From an uncultured Verrucomicrobiales bacterium (GTDB taxonomy: Bacteria > Verrucomicrobiota > Verrucomicrobiia > Verrucomicrobiales > Akkermansiaceae): a stretch of DNA of 64,000 nucleotides. Position 1 is the first letter of the stretch. The number at the start of each line of letters is the position of its first letter. Shown in pieces: positions 1 to 9,453 of the stretch. The stretch lies in the NCBI GenBank assembly GCA_937893015.1, contig CALBJX010000094.1, forward strand, positions 104,820 through 168,819, in the 5' to 3' direction. Made by a program: the position numbers and the translations under genes. The notes beneath the pieces are model-generated. The model saw only the letters and a list, made by a program, of their open reading frames with translations. It was not told where the DNA came from and did not search any database.

Positions 1-1
1 G

Positions 2-1060
<1,059 letters not shown>

Positions 1061-1248
1061 GGGCGTGCAAAGCCGCTTCTTTCGGGCAAACTGTGCCGCA
1101 GTAATATGAGGAGCGGGGGCGCTGTCTTTACTTCTGCCCCATCCCCGGTGATGCGTGCAACCGCACGTCCCGCTGTGTCTTTTTTCGGCGTCACGCTTCC
1201 GCGCTACACGCACCGCGAGCGCTTTTGGGAAAAGGCGGGGGCTAAGGA
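1061..1248. other. Intergenic region thiC/rnr (convergent)
   Basis: 188 bp between two convergent genes, with no credible ORF. At its right edge GGGCTAA (1239-1245), loop GGA and TTAGCCC (1249-1255) form a perfect 7-bp hairpin that includes the rnr stop codon. On the minus strand it is followed by a short T-run, so it may act as a weak terminator for rnr. Nothing else was recognised. Confidence 0.4.
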
Positions 1249-3450
1249 TTAGCCCTGCACGGGGCGGAAATCCACAAATCCCGTGGCTTGGTCGACGCGG
1301 TGGGGGATGACGGAGAGCGTGAGACCGGGGTAGAGCACGCGGGCGTCGGTGGAGCTCCAGCGGGAGGTGTGGCGTTCGAAAAACCAATGAGCATTATCAG
1401 GGAAGTCGGCAGTTGAGATAAAACCCTTGACTTTGAGGAGGGGAATCTCGACGGCGACACCCTGCGCCCAACAGGCGGTGATGACGGCTTGCCACACGCG
1501 CGGGTGCTCGCTCTCGCATTGGTGCAGGAGGTAGAGGGAGAGCATCTGCCCCTGCGCTTCGTTCTCGGCGGCGGCGGAGTTGCGCTCCGTCTCAGAGATG
1601 TGCTCGGCGACGGAGGCGAGCGCGGACGGCTTGGGGAGGGCGGGCTGGTCGCTGCTGTGGCTCAGTCTCCCGAAAGCGCGGTGGACGACCAAATCCGCAT
1701 AGCGGCGGATGGGGCTGGTAAAGTGGCAGTAATCGCCCTTGGCAAGGCCGTAGTGCCCGAGGGCCTTAGGGCTGTAGCGGGCGCGCATGAGGCAGCGCAG
1801 CAGGGCGAGTTTCAGCTGTTCCTCGTCGGCATGGCCCGCTATCTGTTCGAGCACGCGGGCGATTTCCTCGCGAGATTCCAGCGTGCCCGCGGGGATGCCG
1901 TAGCTCTTCAGTTGCAGGGCGAAGGCGTGGAGCTTAGCGGGATCCGGGGCTTCGTGCACGCGGTAGAGCGCGGGCAGCGTCTCCGCGTTGAGTGCCTGTG
2001 CCACGGCCTCGTTTGCCGCAAGCATGAACTCCTCGATGAGTTGGTGGGCGATGTCGCTCTCGTTGAACTCCACGTCTGTGGGCGTGCCGTGCTCATCCGT
2101 GAGCAGGCGCAGCTCGGGCATGTCGAGGTTCAGCGCACCCGCCTCGAAACGGCGTCGGCGGAGCAGGGCGGCGAGCTTGTGGGCTTCCCGCAGCATGGCG
2201 TCGCATTCCTCATCGCCCGTGCTGCCTCGGTCCTCCAGCACGGCGAGAGCCTGCGCGTAGGTGAGACGGCGGCGGGAGCGGATGACGGCATCGCGGAATT
2301 CGGAGCGAAAAACCTTGCCCGCGCGGTTGATGTGCAGCAGCGCGAGCCGCGTCAGGCGGTCTTCGCCCTCGCGCAGGGAGCAGAGCCCGTCGCAGAGCTT
2401 GGGCGGCAGCATGGGCAGCACGCGGTCGGGCAGGTAGGTGGAATTGCCGCGCCGCAGGGCCTCCGCATCCAGCGCGGACCCGGGGCGCACATAGTGGCTC
2501 ACGTCCGCAATGTGGACGGCGAGCACCCAGCCGTTCTTCTCGCGCGTCAGGGAGATGGCGTCGTCGTAGTCGCGTGCGCTTTCGGGGTCGATGGTGAGCA
2601 CGCAGCGGTCGCGCCAGTCATCTCGCTCCGCGCATTCGGCTTCGCTCACCGCATCAGGCAGGCGTCGCACCTCGTCCAGCACGGCTTCTGGGAAGCGCTC
2701 GGGGAGCTCGTACTTGCGCATCACGGTGGTGATTTGCACGTTCGCGTCCTCGGGCCAGCCGAGCACTTCGATGATACGTCCCGTGGCCTCCATCTTGCCG
2801 ATGGGGCGGGAAAGGGGCTCCACCACCACGGTCATGAAGGGCAGCACATCGGGCGGGGGCGGCTCCACCAAGCGGATGCGCGCGGGAGATGTTTTGCCGT
2901 CCCCCGCCACGCTGCCGTAGCGCACATCGCTCACATAGGAGCCAATCCATTGATGGTGCCCGCGGGAAAGAATTTCCTCCACGCGTGCGGAGAGGGTGCA
3001 GTCGCTCAGGTCACGCGCGCGGCGCGGGCTGCGACCGCGGCGGAAGGGAGTGCGGCGTTGCAGACGGATGCTCGCGCGCACGGTGTCGCCGTCCATGGCA
3101 TCCATGCCGCGCCCCTCCTGCACGGGGATGAGCGCGTCCTCTCGGTCGGGACAGAGGCGTTCGACTTCGCGCTGTCCCTCCTCGTTGGGGAGAAAGAGGA
3201 GTTTGCCGGATTTGGTGCGGATGATGCGCCCCGTGAGTGCGCCGCCGTCCTTGGGCTTGCGCAGGGCGTAGCTGTTGCCCGAGAGCCGCGTGAGCTGCCC
3301 GCGCTCGCAGAGCTGCTGCAGCAGCATTTTCAGCTCACGCCGCCCCTGCGCACTGCGGATGCCGAGCACCGCCGCCATCTCATCGGGTGTCGACGGCGTG
3401 TAGGCGGGCGAATCAAGATAATCGCTCAGCAGCTCCTCGTTCAAGGGCAT
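1249..3450 (-). CDS. rnr: Ribonuclease R (RNB-family 3'-5' exoribonuclease)
   Basis: Processive 3'-5' exoribonuclease for structured RNA. At 733 residues it matches RNase R/VacB. Order: N-terminal winged-helix-like region (about 1-70), cold-shock OB domains (about 75-260), RNB catalytic domain from about 270 with the metal-binding signature IDPESARDYDDAI, and a C-terminal S1 domain (about 640-733). The RNB Asp residues are intact. The start lies 5 nt after the dsbD stop codon, so both are probably on one transcript from the dsbD promoter. The C-terminus lacks the long Lys-rich tail of the E. coli enzyme. Confidence 0.96.
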   Translation of the reverse strand: MPLNEELLSDYLDSPAYTPSTPDEMAAVLGIRSAQGRRELKMLLQQLCERGQLTRLSGNSYALRKPKDGGALTGRIIRTKSGKLLFLPNEEGQREVERLCPDREDALIPVQEGRGMDAMDGDTVRASIRLQRRTPFRRGRSPRRARDLSDCTLSARVEEILSRGHHQWIGSYVSDVRYGSVAGDGKTSPARIRLVEPPPPDVLPFMTVVVEPLSRPIGKMEATGRIIEVLGWPEDANVQITTVMRKYELPERFPEAVLDEVRRLPDAVSEAECAERDDWRDRCVLTIDPESARDYDDAISLTREKNGWVLAVHIADVSHYVRPGSALDAEALRRGNSTYLPDRVLPMLPPKLCDGLCSLREGEDRLTRLALLHINRAGKVFRSEFRDAVIRSRRRLTYAQALAVLEDRGSTGDEECDAMLREAHKLAALLRRRRFEAGALNLDMPELRLLTDEHGTPTDVEFNESDIAHQLIEEFMLAANEAVAQALNAETLPALYRVHEAPDPAKLHAFALQLKSYGIPAGTLESREEIARVLEQIAGHADEEQLKLALLRCLMRARYSPKALGHYGLAKGDYCHFTSPIRRYADLVVHRAFGRLSHSSDQPALPKPSALASVAEHISETERNSAAAENEAQGQMLSLYLLHQCESEHPRVWQAVITACWAQGVAVEIPLLKVKGFISTADFPDNAHWFFERHTSRWSSTDARVLYPGLTLSVIPHRVDQATGFVDFRPVQG

Positions 3451-3455
3451 GGAAA

Positions 3456-5582
3456 TCAGTTCTCGCTCGCTTCTTCGCTGCTTTCCTCAGGGGATTCTTC
3501 CGCAGCGTCATCCCCCTCTTCCTCCGTGAGGTGTTCCTTCAGGAAGTCGTAGAGGTAGCCCGCGGAGAGCAGCTCCGTTGTGACAGCGGGCTTCTCGTCG
3601 GGCATGTAGAGAGCGTTCACGGGCACATTGCTGCGCTTGAGCTTCTTCATCTCCTTGGCGATGTCCGCGTTGGGCTTCGTCATGTCGGCGCGCATGAGCA
3701 CGACGTCGTGCTCCTTCACCAAGCCGTATACCTCCTCGCTGTAGGCCAACTTCTTGTTGGACTGGCAGGTGGCGCACCACGTCGCCGTGAAGTCCACATA
3801 GACGGGCTTGCCCTCTTCCAGCGCTTCCTGCATAGCGGCGGGGCTCCATGCCACCCACTGCGGATGGTCATCGCTCTTGGGCATGCTGCCGAGAACACCG
3901 AGAATCAGCAGCAGCAGCGCCACGATGAGACCCGTGATGCGCTCCTTCTTGCTGCGGTACATGGGGCACCAGCGGCCGTAGACCCAGAAGGCGGCGGCGA
4001 TGACGACCATGCTCACCATGACCCACGGAGCATCCGCGTGGTCCACGAAGGCGAGGTACACCAACAGGAACCATGCCGCCGCAGCGAACATGAGGAAGGA
4101 GAGAGCCTGTTTCAGCGATTCCATCCACGCGCCGGGGGCGGGCAGCTTCTCGACCAAGGCGGGGAAGCAGCCGAGGATGATGTAGGGCAGGGAGAGCCCC
4201 AGGGCCATGAATGTAAGCGCGAGCGTCATCCAACCCGCGGGCTGCGCCATGGCGGCGGGCAGGGCGGCACCGAGGAAGGGCGCGGAGCAGGGCGTGGCCA
4301 CCACAGTGATGAGCAGGCCTTGGAAGAAAGAGCCGACGAGACCGCCCTTGCTCTGGAGACCCTGACCTGCGCCCGTGGCACCGACGCCGATTTCAAAGAT
4401 GCCGAACATGCTCATGCCGAGCACGAGCAGCAGCAGGGTGATGCCGTACACGACCCAGGCATTCTGCATCCAAGCCGCCCAGCTGCGGGTGGCGGGGTCG
4501 GTGAACACGGCGATGAGGGCGGCAATCACCCAGAAGGAGACGAGGATGCCCGCCACGAAGGTGAGCGCGTGGGCGATAATCTTGCGGCGTTCGCCGCCGC
4601 CGAGCTGCACGAAGCTCATCACCTTCAGCCCGATGACGGGGAACACGCAGGGCATGAGGTTCAGGATGAGACCGCCGAGGAAGAGGGAGAGACAGACCAT
4701 GAGCATGCCCTCGCCCGCTGCGGCGGGGGCCGCGGGGGCGAACTCCACGGTAATCTCCTGACCCGCGCCGCTGTCACCGATGCGGAGCGCACCGCTGAGC
4801 TTGGTGAGGGGGGCACCCACGGCATCGGGGTCGGCCACGGGATACAGGGTGTCCGTGCCGTCGTTGCGCTTCATCGTCAGCGTGCCGTTCTCCCACACCT
4901 GCGGGGCGGTGGGGTCGATGCTGTTGTCATCGGAGAAGAAGTAGACGGGCCCTTCCGTGGGCGCACCCTTGCCCGTGAAGGTGAGTTTCACCATGTCGCC
5001 GTCCTGCGTGGCGGTGATGGTGAGGTCCTGCGTGTCGAGCGCGGCGGGGCGTTGCCACGCGGCGTTGGGGGCGCCGTCACCGGCCGCGAGGTGCAGGGCG
5101 GTCGTCACCATTTGCTCGGGCAGACAACCATCCCCGGAGCAGAGCTGGGCGGCGGCGGTGATGGTAAAGTCGGCTTCCGCGGGGGCGTTTTCCTGCGGGG
5201 TGATGACCCAGGTGATGGTGGGGTGCGTGTGGATGTAGGCGACGCCTGTCACACCCTCCTCGCGCTCGGGCATGCTCCATACAGGTTCGGAAACAGTAAA
5301 GCCTTCAGGGGCTTGCAGCTCCGCTGTCATGGCCTGACCCACAGTGCCGGGGTTGCGGTAGTAGGCATGCCACGGCGCAGGAACGGCACCGCGCACGGTG
5401 AGGCAGAAGGATTCGCCCTTCTTGTAGGAGCTGACATTCGCATCCGTCGAGAGCTCCAGCGTCGGCGTTTCCGCGCTGTCCGCCCCCGTGGGGGACATCA
5501 TCGACATCAAATCAAACTGAGCGGTGCAGGGGAGCACGCACAGAGCCAAGGCAGGCAACAGACAACGCAGCATGTTCTTCAT
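3456..5582 (-). CDS. dsbD: Thiol:disulfide interchange protein DsbD
   Basis: Inner-membrane electron conduit carrying reducing power from cytoplasmic thioredoxin to periplasmic thiols. Order: signal peptide (about 1-21), N-terminal periplasmic DsbD-alpha-like domain (about 35-270), eight-helix DsbD transmembrane domain with paired cysteines in MPCVFPV (C312) and TPCSAPF (C432), and a C-terminal thioredoxin domain with WCATCQ (C603, C606). All functional cysteine pairs of the membrane and C-terminal domains are present. The C-terminus ends in an unusual Glu/Ser-rich acidic tail of about 25 residues. A promoter ends 6 nt before the ATG, so the mRNA may be leaderless. rnr follows after 5 nt. Confidence 0.95.
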   Translation of the reverse strand: MKNMLRCLLPALALCVLPCTAQFDLMSMMSPTGADSAETPTLELSTDANVSSYKKGESFCLTVRGAVPAPWHAYYRNPGTVGQAMTAELQAPEGFTVSEPVWSMPEREEGVTGVAYIHTHPTITWVITPQENAPAEADFTITAAAQLCSGDGCLPEQMVTTALHLAAGDGAPNAAWQRPAALDTQDLTITATQDGDMVKLTFTGKGAPTEGPVYFFSDDNSIDPTAPQVWENGTLTMKRNDGTDTLYPVADPDAVGAPLTKLSGALRIGDSGAGQEITVEFAPAAPAAAGEGMLMVCLSLFLGGLILNLMPCVFPVIGLKVMSFVQLGGGERRKIIAHALTFVAGILVSFWVIAALIAVFTDPATRSWAAWMQNAWVVYGITLLLLVLGMSMFGIFEIGVGATGAGQGLQSKGGLVGSFFQGLLITVVATPCSAPFLGAALPAAMAQPAGWMTLALTFMALGLSLPYIILGCFPALVEKLPAPGAWMESLKQALSFLMFAAAAWFLLVYLAFVDHADAPWVMVSMVVIAAAFWVYGRWCPMYRSKKERITGLIVALLLLILGVLGSMPKSDDHPQWVAWSPAAMQEALEEGKPVYVDFTATWCATCQSNKKLAYSEEVYGLVKEHDVVLMRADMTKPNADIAKEMKKLKRSNVPVNALYMPDEKPAVTTELLSAGYLYDFLKEHLTEEEGDDAAEESPEESSEEASEN

Positions 5583-5588
5583 GCGTTC

Positions 5589-5617
5589 ATTGTATCATGC
5601 CTCGTGCGCACCCGCAA
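5589..5617 (-). promoter_or_regulatory. Sigma-70-type promoter of dsbD-rnr
   Basis: On the minus strand TTGCGG (5612-5617), 17-bp spacer, TACAAT (5589-5594). The -10 box ends 6 nt before the dsbD ATG, placing the predicted transcription start on or next to the start codon. Confidence 0.7.
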
Positions 5618-5739
5618 GCAGGAAGTAGGGAAATGGAGGATTGATATGCCCTCTCCCGTGTGTTTATATCGTTCCGTCCCTTATTCCGCTAAAAACTCCG
5701 GAACACGTGTGGGGGGCGTAGAGAAAACCGGAAGTTCCC

Positions 5740-7491
5740 TTAGATGCCGCGGTAGCGCTTCATGATGCGCTCGGGGGCGTTGGCCAAATCGACCAGCACG
5801 AGGCAGTCCAGCGTGTTGCCGAACTCGGGGTCGAAGTTGAAGGAGACCATCTTGCCGCCGAGGCGGAGGTACTGGCGAAGCAGGACGGGAATGCCCTTGC
5901 CGTCCGGCTCCAGTGCGCAGACCATGGTGTTCATGAGGCTGAGGTCGCAGAGCGCGGTGGGGACGAGGCGGCGATCCTGGCTGCGGAGCCCGATTTCCAG
6001 CGCTGGCGGGGGCTCGTAGGCAATCACGTACTTCTTGAGCTTCTCATCCATGGCGTGGGCGCGCAGGTAGGAGAGCATGAGCGAACGGGCGGCAGGCGTG
6101 TAATCCTGAGAGACGGTCACGTTGCCGTAGAGATAGCGGTACTCGGGGTGCTTGTTGAGGTAGCGGCCGATGCCCATCCAGAGCGTATCCAGCGAAGCGG
6201 CGGCGCGCTGGTAGGGCGCGGTGATGAAGGCGCGGCCCATCTCCAAACCATTATCCACGGCGTTGGTGAACTGGTGGCGGAGGTGGAAGAAGAGGGAATT
6301 GTAGATACCCTTGCGGCCCATGCGGCGCATGATGTCGTCCGTGCGGCCGATGCGGTAGGCACCCGCGAGTCGCTTGTTGTTGCGATCCCACATGATGAGC
6401 TGCACATAGTGGGCGTCGTAGGCGTCGAGGTCGCGGGGTTGGCCGCAGCCTTCGCCCACGGCGCGGAAGGTGATTTCCCGCTGCACGCCGATTTCGTTAA
6501 TCATGTGCGGCACCTTGTCGGCGGTCAGGGCGTAGACCACGAGCCCTGCGCGCTCGTTGACATAGCAGATATCCTCCTCGCACTTGTCGAGCTCGGCCTG
6601 CAACACATCGGGGTTCTCGGGCTCCGCAATGGGCTGCATCTCGCGCGGGGCGTTGGTGACGGAGGTGGAAACGAGCGGGTAGCGCAGCAGGCAGGAGGAC
6701 AGGCGCAGATAGTTGCTCAGCGCGGTGTTGTCCGGCAGCTGGGCGATGGTGGTGGGCGTGATGGGTTTGCCGAGGCGGATGGTGTGCTTGGTGCGGACAT
6801 CGCGCTTGATTTCGCGGGGCAGGAACATGGCGCGCATCCCCTTGGCCACCATGCTCACCACTTGGAAGAAGATACCCGTGCGGCCCGAGATGTTCATCGG
6901 TACGACGGTGGCACCCGTCTTGCGGATGAGTGCGGCCATGTTCTCCTGCCACGGGTCCTCAATCACGCGGGCATCGCGCGGGGAGAAGGTGGCGGCGGAA
7001 CCGCTGGGGAACACGAGCAGACAATGCCCCTCGCGCAGCCATTTGATGCTCTCGCGCATGCCGCGCATGTTGGCAGCCTTGGCCTTTTCACCGCCGTAGA
7101 CATCCACTTGGATGGTGTAGGGGCGCATGCCGCGCACGTAGTTCAGCCACTCGTTGACGATGATTTTGACATCGCTGCGGGCTTTGAGCGCCACATCGCC
7201 GAACATGAGGCCGTCGGACATGCCGTGCGGGTGGTTGGAGACAATGACGACGGGGCCTTCCTTGGGGATGTTGTCGAGCCCTTCGAGCTCGTAATTCAGG
7301 GGAAGATGCTTGCAGGCGAGGGCGAAGAAGTTCTCCTTGCTGCCTTGTTCCCATTCGTCCTCCACCTTGTCGTGACCGATATTGAAAGCGGTGAAACCCA
7401 GCAGGTTTTCCAGCCCTTTGATGAGACACTTGGGCAGAATTTTACACAGCCCCGGTGCCTGTTCGGTTAAATCGAAAATTTTTTGTCTCAT
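5740..7491 (-). CDS. Bifunctional lipid acyltransferase, OlsF-like (PlsC + GNAT)
   Basis: 583 residues with two acyltransferase domains. The N-terminal half (about 60-290) is a PlsC/hemolysin-type acyltransferase with the block NHPHGMSDG (86-94) and a later FPSGSAATFSP block. The C-terminal half (about 305-570) is an OlsB-type GNAT-like domain (for example RLAGAYRIGR and EMGRAFITAPYQ). This order and length match OlsF, known to make aminolipids (ornithine or related) by N-acylation through the C-terminal part and O-acylation through the N-terminal part. Which amino acid is used here cannot be told from sequence. No signal peptide; probably membrane-associated in the cytoplasm. Monocistronic. 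Confidence 0.82.
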   Translation of the reverse strand: MRQKIFDLTEQAPGLCKILPKCLIKGLENLLGFTAFNIGHDKVEDEWEQGSKENFFALACKHLPLNYELEGLDNIPKEGPVVIVSNHPHGMSDGLMFGDVALKARSDVKIIVNEWLNYVRGMRPYTIQVDVYGGEKAKAANMRGMRESIKWLREGHCLLVFPSGSAATFSPRDARVIEDPWQENMAALIRKTGATVVPMNISGRTGIFFQVVSMVAKGMRAMFLPREIKRDVRTKHTIRLGKPITPTTIAQLPDNTALSNYLRLSSCLLRYPLVSTSVTNAPREMQPIAEPENPDVLQAELDKCEEDICYVNERAGLVVYALTADKVPHMINEIGVQREITFRAVGEGCGQPRDLDAYDAHYVQLIMWDRNNKRLAGAYRIGRTDDIMRRMGRKGIYNSLFFHLRHQFTNAVDNGLEMGRAFITAPYQRAAASLDTLWMGIGRYLNKHPEYRYLYGNVTVSQDYTPAARSLMLSYLRAHAMDEKLKKYVIAYEPPPALEIGLRSQDRRLVPTALCDLSLMNTMVCALEPDGKGIPVLLRQYLRLGGKMVSFNFDPEFGNTLDCLVLVDLANAPERIMKRYRGI

Positions 7492-7605
7492 GATGGTGAG
7501 GAAGGGAATCGCAACGTTTGAAAAATCGTGCTTACTTGTAACATCCTATCAAAAAGCGGAACGGCGGTCAATGCGGAAAGCCTTCGCAGACAGGATTTGT
7601 TAAGA

Positions 7606-8547
7606 TTATTTCAGGCGCAGAATCTGCACGGGGGCAGGGGTGCAGAGCAGGGGGCGTCGGTCGCCCTCCTCCCCGATGCGGAGGAAGTAACGGGTCTCTG
7701 TGTCTCTCGGCAGCGTAAGACGGGCAAAACGACGGACGTCGTCCTGCGTCGTCGGCAGGGTGTCGGCTGAGATACACTCGCCCGCCTCCGTTTCCACCCG
7801 CACGGGGATAGGGGCATCCGCGCGTTGCTCGCAGTCCACCATCAGTCGTTGCCCCGCAGCTGAGCTGCCGGAGCGGTCGTACCACTCCTGCGCCAGTTGC
7901 GCATAGCGTGCGGAAACGTTGACGGCCGGAAGAAGGCGCTTCTCCAGCACATAGGCGGTGAGGTAAGGCTCGTCACCTGCGGGGGTGAGCGCCTGAATCC
8001 GCTGCGTCAGCTCCTGCGGGTCGAGCATGCCGATGTTCTCCATCACCCAAGGCGTGTTGAAATCGTGCTCGTTGTATTCAATCATATGCCATTCGCCCTC
8101 GAACCACGCCTCCGCCCACGTGTGATTGCCGAGTACATGGTTCCACGTCAGCAGGCCGACCATGCGGGCGGGGATGCCGACCGAGCGCAGGGCGCAGATG
8201 AGAAAGATGCTTTGCCCTGTGCAGGAAACCTTTTTCTCGGCGAGGGCTTCCAGAGCATTCATCGACGCTTTGCGCCGTTCCGTGGAGTAGTGCACGCCGG
8301 ACACGGCGGGAAGCTGGGAGGCCAAGGACAGCACGGCCTCCCGCGCACTGCCGCAGTCGCGCACGATGTCCTCCGCCATGGGGGTGATGACGGGGCGCCA
8401 GTCACAGGGCGTTTCGTGCGCTACGATATCAGGCGTCACGGACTCCTGTACCAGCTCGGCGGGTGCTGCATCGCTCCACGGAAACGCCGCAGCGGGCAGC
8501 ACGGCGGCGAACAGAGCGGAGAGACAGAGCAGGGGCGACCTCATCAT
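7606..8547 (-). CDS. Exported transglutaminase-like protein
   Basis: Small-protein or peptidase-like member of the transglutaminase-core superfamily, 313 residues. Signal peptide at 1-20 (MMRSPLLCL... AAAF). The core shows the catalytic Cys in SCTGQSIFL (about residue 110) and catalytic His in GNHTWAEAWFEGEWH (about 140). The usual Asp that follows appears as Glu in HMIEYNE, so activity is uncertain. The C-terminal about 100 residues look like a beta-rich domain and are unassigned. Start choice: in-frame ATGs further upstream overlap the -10 box at 8555-8560, so the ATG at 8547 (or 8544) is the first one inside the predicted transcript. Substrate unknown. Confidence 0.82.
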   Translation of the reverse strand: MMRSPLLCLSALFAAVLPAAAFPWSDAAPAELVQESVTPDIVAHETPCDWRPVITPMAEDIVRDCGSAREAVLSLASQLPAVSGVHYSTERRKASMNALEALAEKKVSCTGQSIFLICALRSVGIPARMVGLLTWNHVLGNHTWAEAWFEGEWHMIEYNEHDFNTPWVMENIGMLDPQELTQRIQALTPAGDEPYLTAYVLEKRLLPAVNVSARYAQLAQEWYDRSGSSAAGQRLMVDCEQRADAPIPVRVETEAGECISADTLPTTQDDVRRFARLTLPRDTETRYFLRIGEEGDRRPLLCTPAPVQILRLK

Positions 8548-8554
8548 GGGGTAC

Positions 8555-8583
8555 ATCATACCACGCGCGGGAAATGGCGTCAA
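8555..8583 (-). promoter_or_regulatory. Promoter of the transglutaminase-like gene
   Basis: Minus strand TTGACG (8578-8583), 17 bp, TATGAT (8555-8560). It overlaps two in-frame ATGs and leaves 7 nt to the ATG at 8547, deciding the start codon. Confidence 0.7.
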
Positions 8584-8650
8584 GCATCGGCAAAAAAGGG
8601 AGGTCGCGGCCGTCGGCGCCGTTTTCATGCATGTCGATTGCTTTTCTCTC

Positions 8651-8679
8651 TTGCAGCAGCGGTGAAAATATGCTATAAA
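8651..8679 (+). promoter_or_regulatory. Promoter of the metallophosphatase-lpt-HAD operon
   Basis: TTGCAG (8651-8656), 17-bp spacer ending in TGC (extended -10), TATAAA (8674-8679). 11 nt separate the -10 box from the ATG at 8691. Confidence 0.7.
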
Positions 8680-8690
8680 AACGCGTTCTC

Positions 8691-9452
8691 ATGCCTCGTT
8701 TTGCCGTCATCAGCGATATTCATGCCAACCTGCACGCCCTGTGTACGGTGATGGAGGATGCCCTGCAGCAACAGGGATGCACAGAGGTTGTCTGCCTCGG
8801 TGATGTGGTGGGCTATAACGCCTATCCCCGCGAATGTCTCGACTACATCCGTAGTCTCGCCTGCCCCGTGGTGAAGGGAAATCACGATGCCGATGTCTCC
8901 GGCGGTGACCTGACGCGCATGAATCCCGTGGCCCGTCGTGCCATTGAGTGGACCCGCGAGCAGCTGGATGACGAGGCTTGCCTGTGGCTGAAACGCCTCT
9001 CATACCAACGCTTGGAACGTTCCCTTTTCACGATGGTGCACGCTTGTTTGGACCAACCGATGGCATGGAACTACATCATGAATGCTAATGATGCCACGGC
9101 GAGCTTCCGCAAGCAGTTCAACGCGCTTTGCTTCCACGGGCACACCCATGTGCCGCGCATCTTTGTGTACGACGGCATGCGTGCTGCGGAGGACGCGGAC
9201 GCCATGACGGAGCTCCGGGAGAAGGGGGAGGTCTCCCTTTCTTTGGCGGACGGCTACAAATATTTCATCAATGTCGGTTCCGTCGGTCAGCCCCGCGATG
9301 CCGACCCCCGTGCCTGCTACGTCGTCTATGATTCCGACGCTCGCATCGTGACTTTCCGCCGCTTGGTCTATGACGTCGCCTCCGCACAGGAGGCCGTCAT
9401 CGCGGCGGGCTTGCCCGCTCCTTTGGCGGATCGCCTCGTGCGCGGTGTCTGA
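8691..9452 (+). CDS. Calcineurin-like metallophosphatase (YfcE/ApaH-like fold)
   Basis: 253-residue cytosolic metallophosphoesterase. All metal-ligand motifs are present: SDIHANLHAL (DxH), LGDVVGY (GDxxG), GNHDAD (GNHD) and FHGHTHVP (GHTH). The family covers phosphodiesterases and diadenosine-polyphosphate hydrolases; the substrate cannot be assigned here. It is the first gene of a three-gene set: the permease gene begins 1 nt after its stop. Start ATG at 8691 is fixed by the close promoter; no Shine-Dalgarno is visible. Confidence 0.9.
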   Translation: MPRFAVISDIHANLHALCTVMEDALQQQGCTEVVCLGDVVGYNAYPRECLDYIRSLACPVVKGNHDADVSGGDLTRMNPVARRAIEWTREQLDDEACLWLKRLSYQRLERSLFTMVHACLDQPMAWNYIMNANDATASFRKQFNALCFHGHTHVPRIFVYDGMRAAEDADAMTELREKGEVSLSLADGYKYFINVGSVGQPRDADPRACYVVYDSDARIVTFRRLVYDVASAQEAVIAAGLPAPLADRLVRGV

Positions 9453-9453
9453 T

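Noticed and set aside
1489..3552. 687-codon plus-strand frame opposite rnr
   Set aside because: Shadow of rnr; no motif, and it crosses the rnr/dsbD junction.
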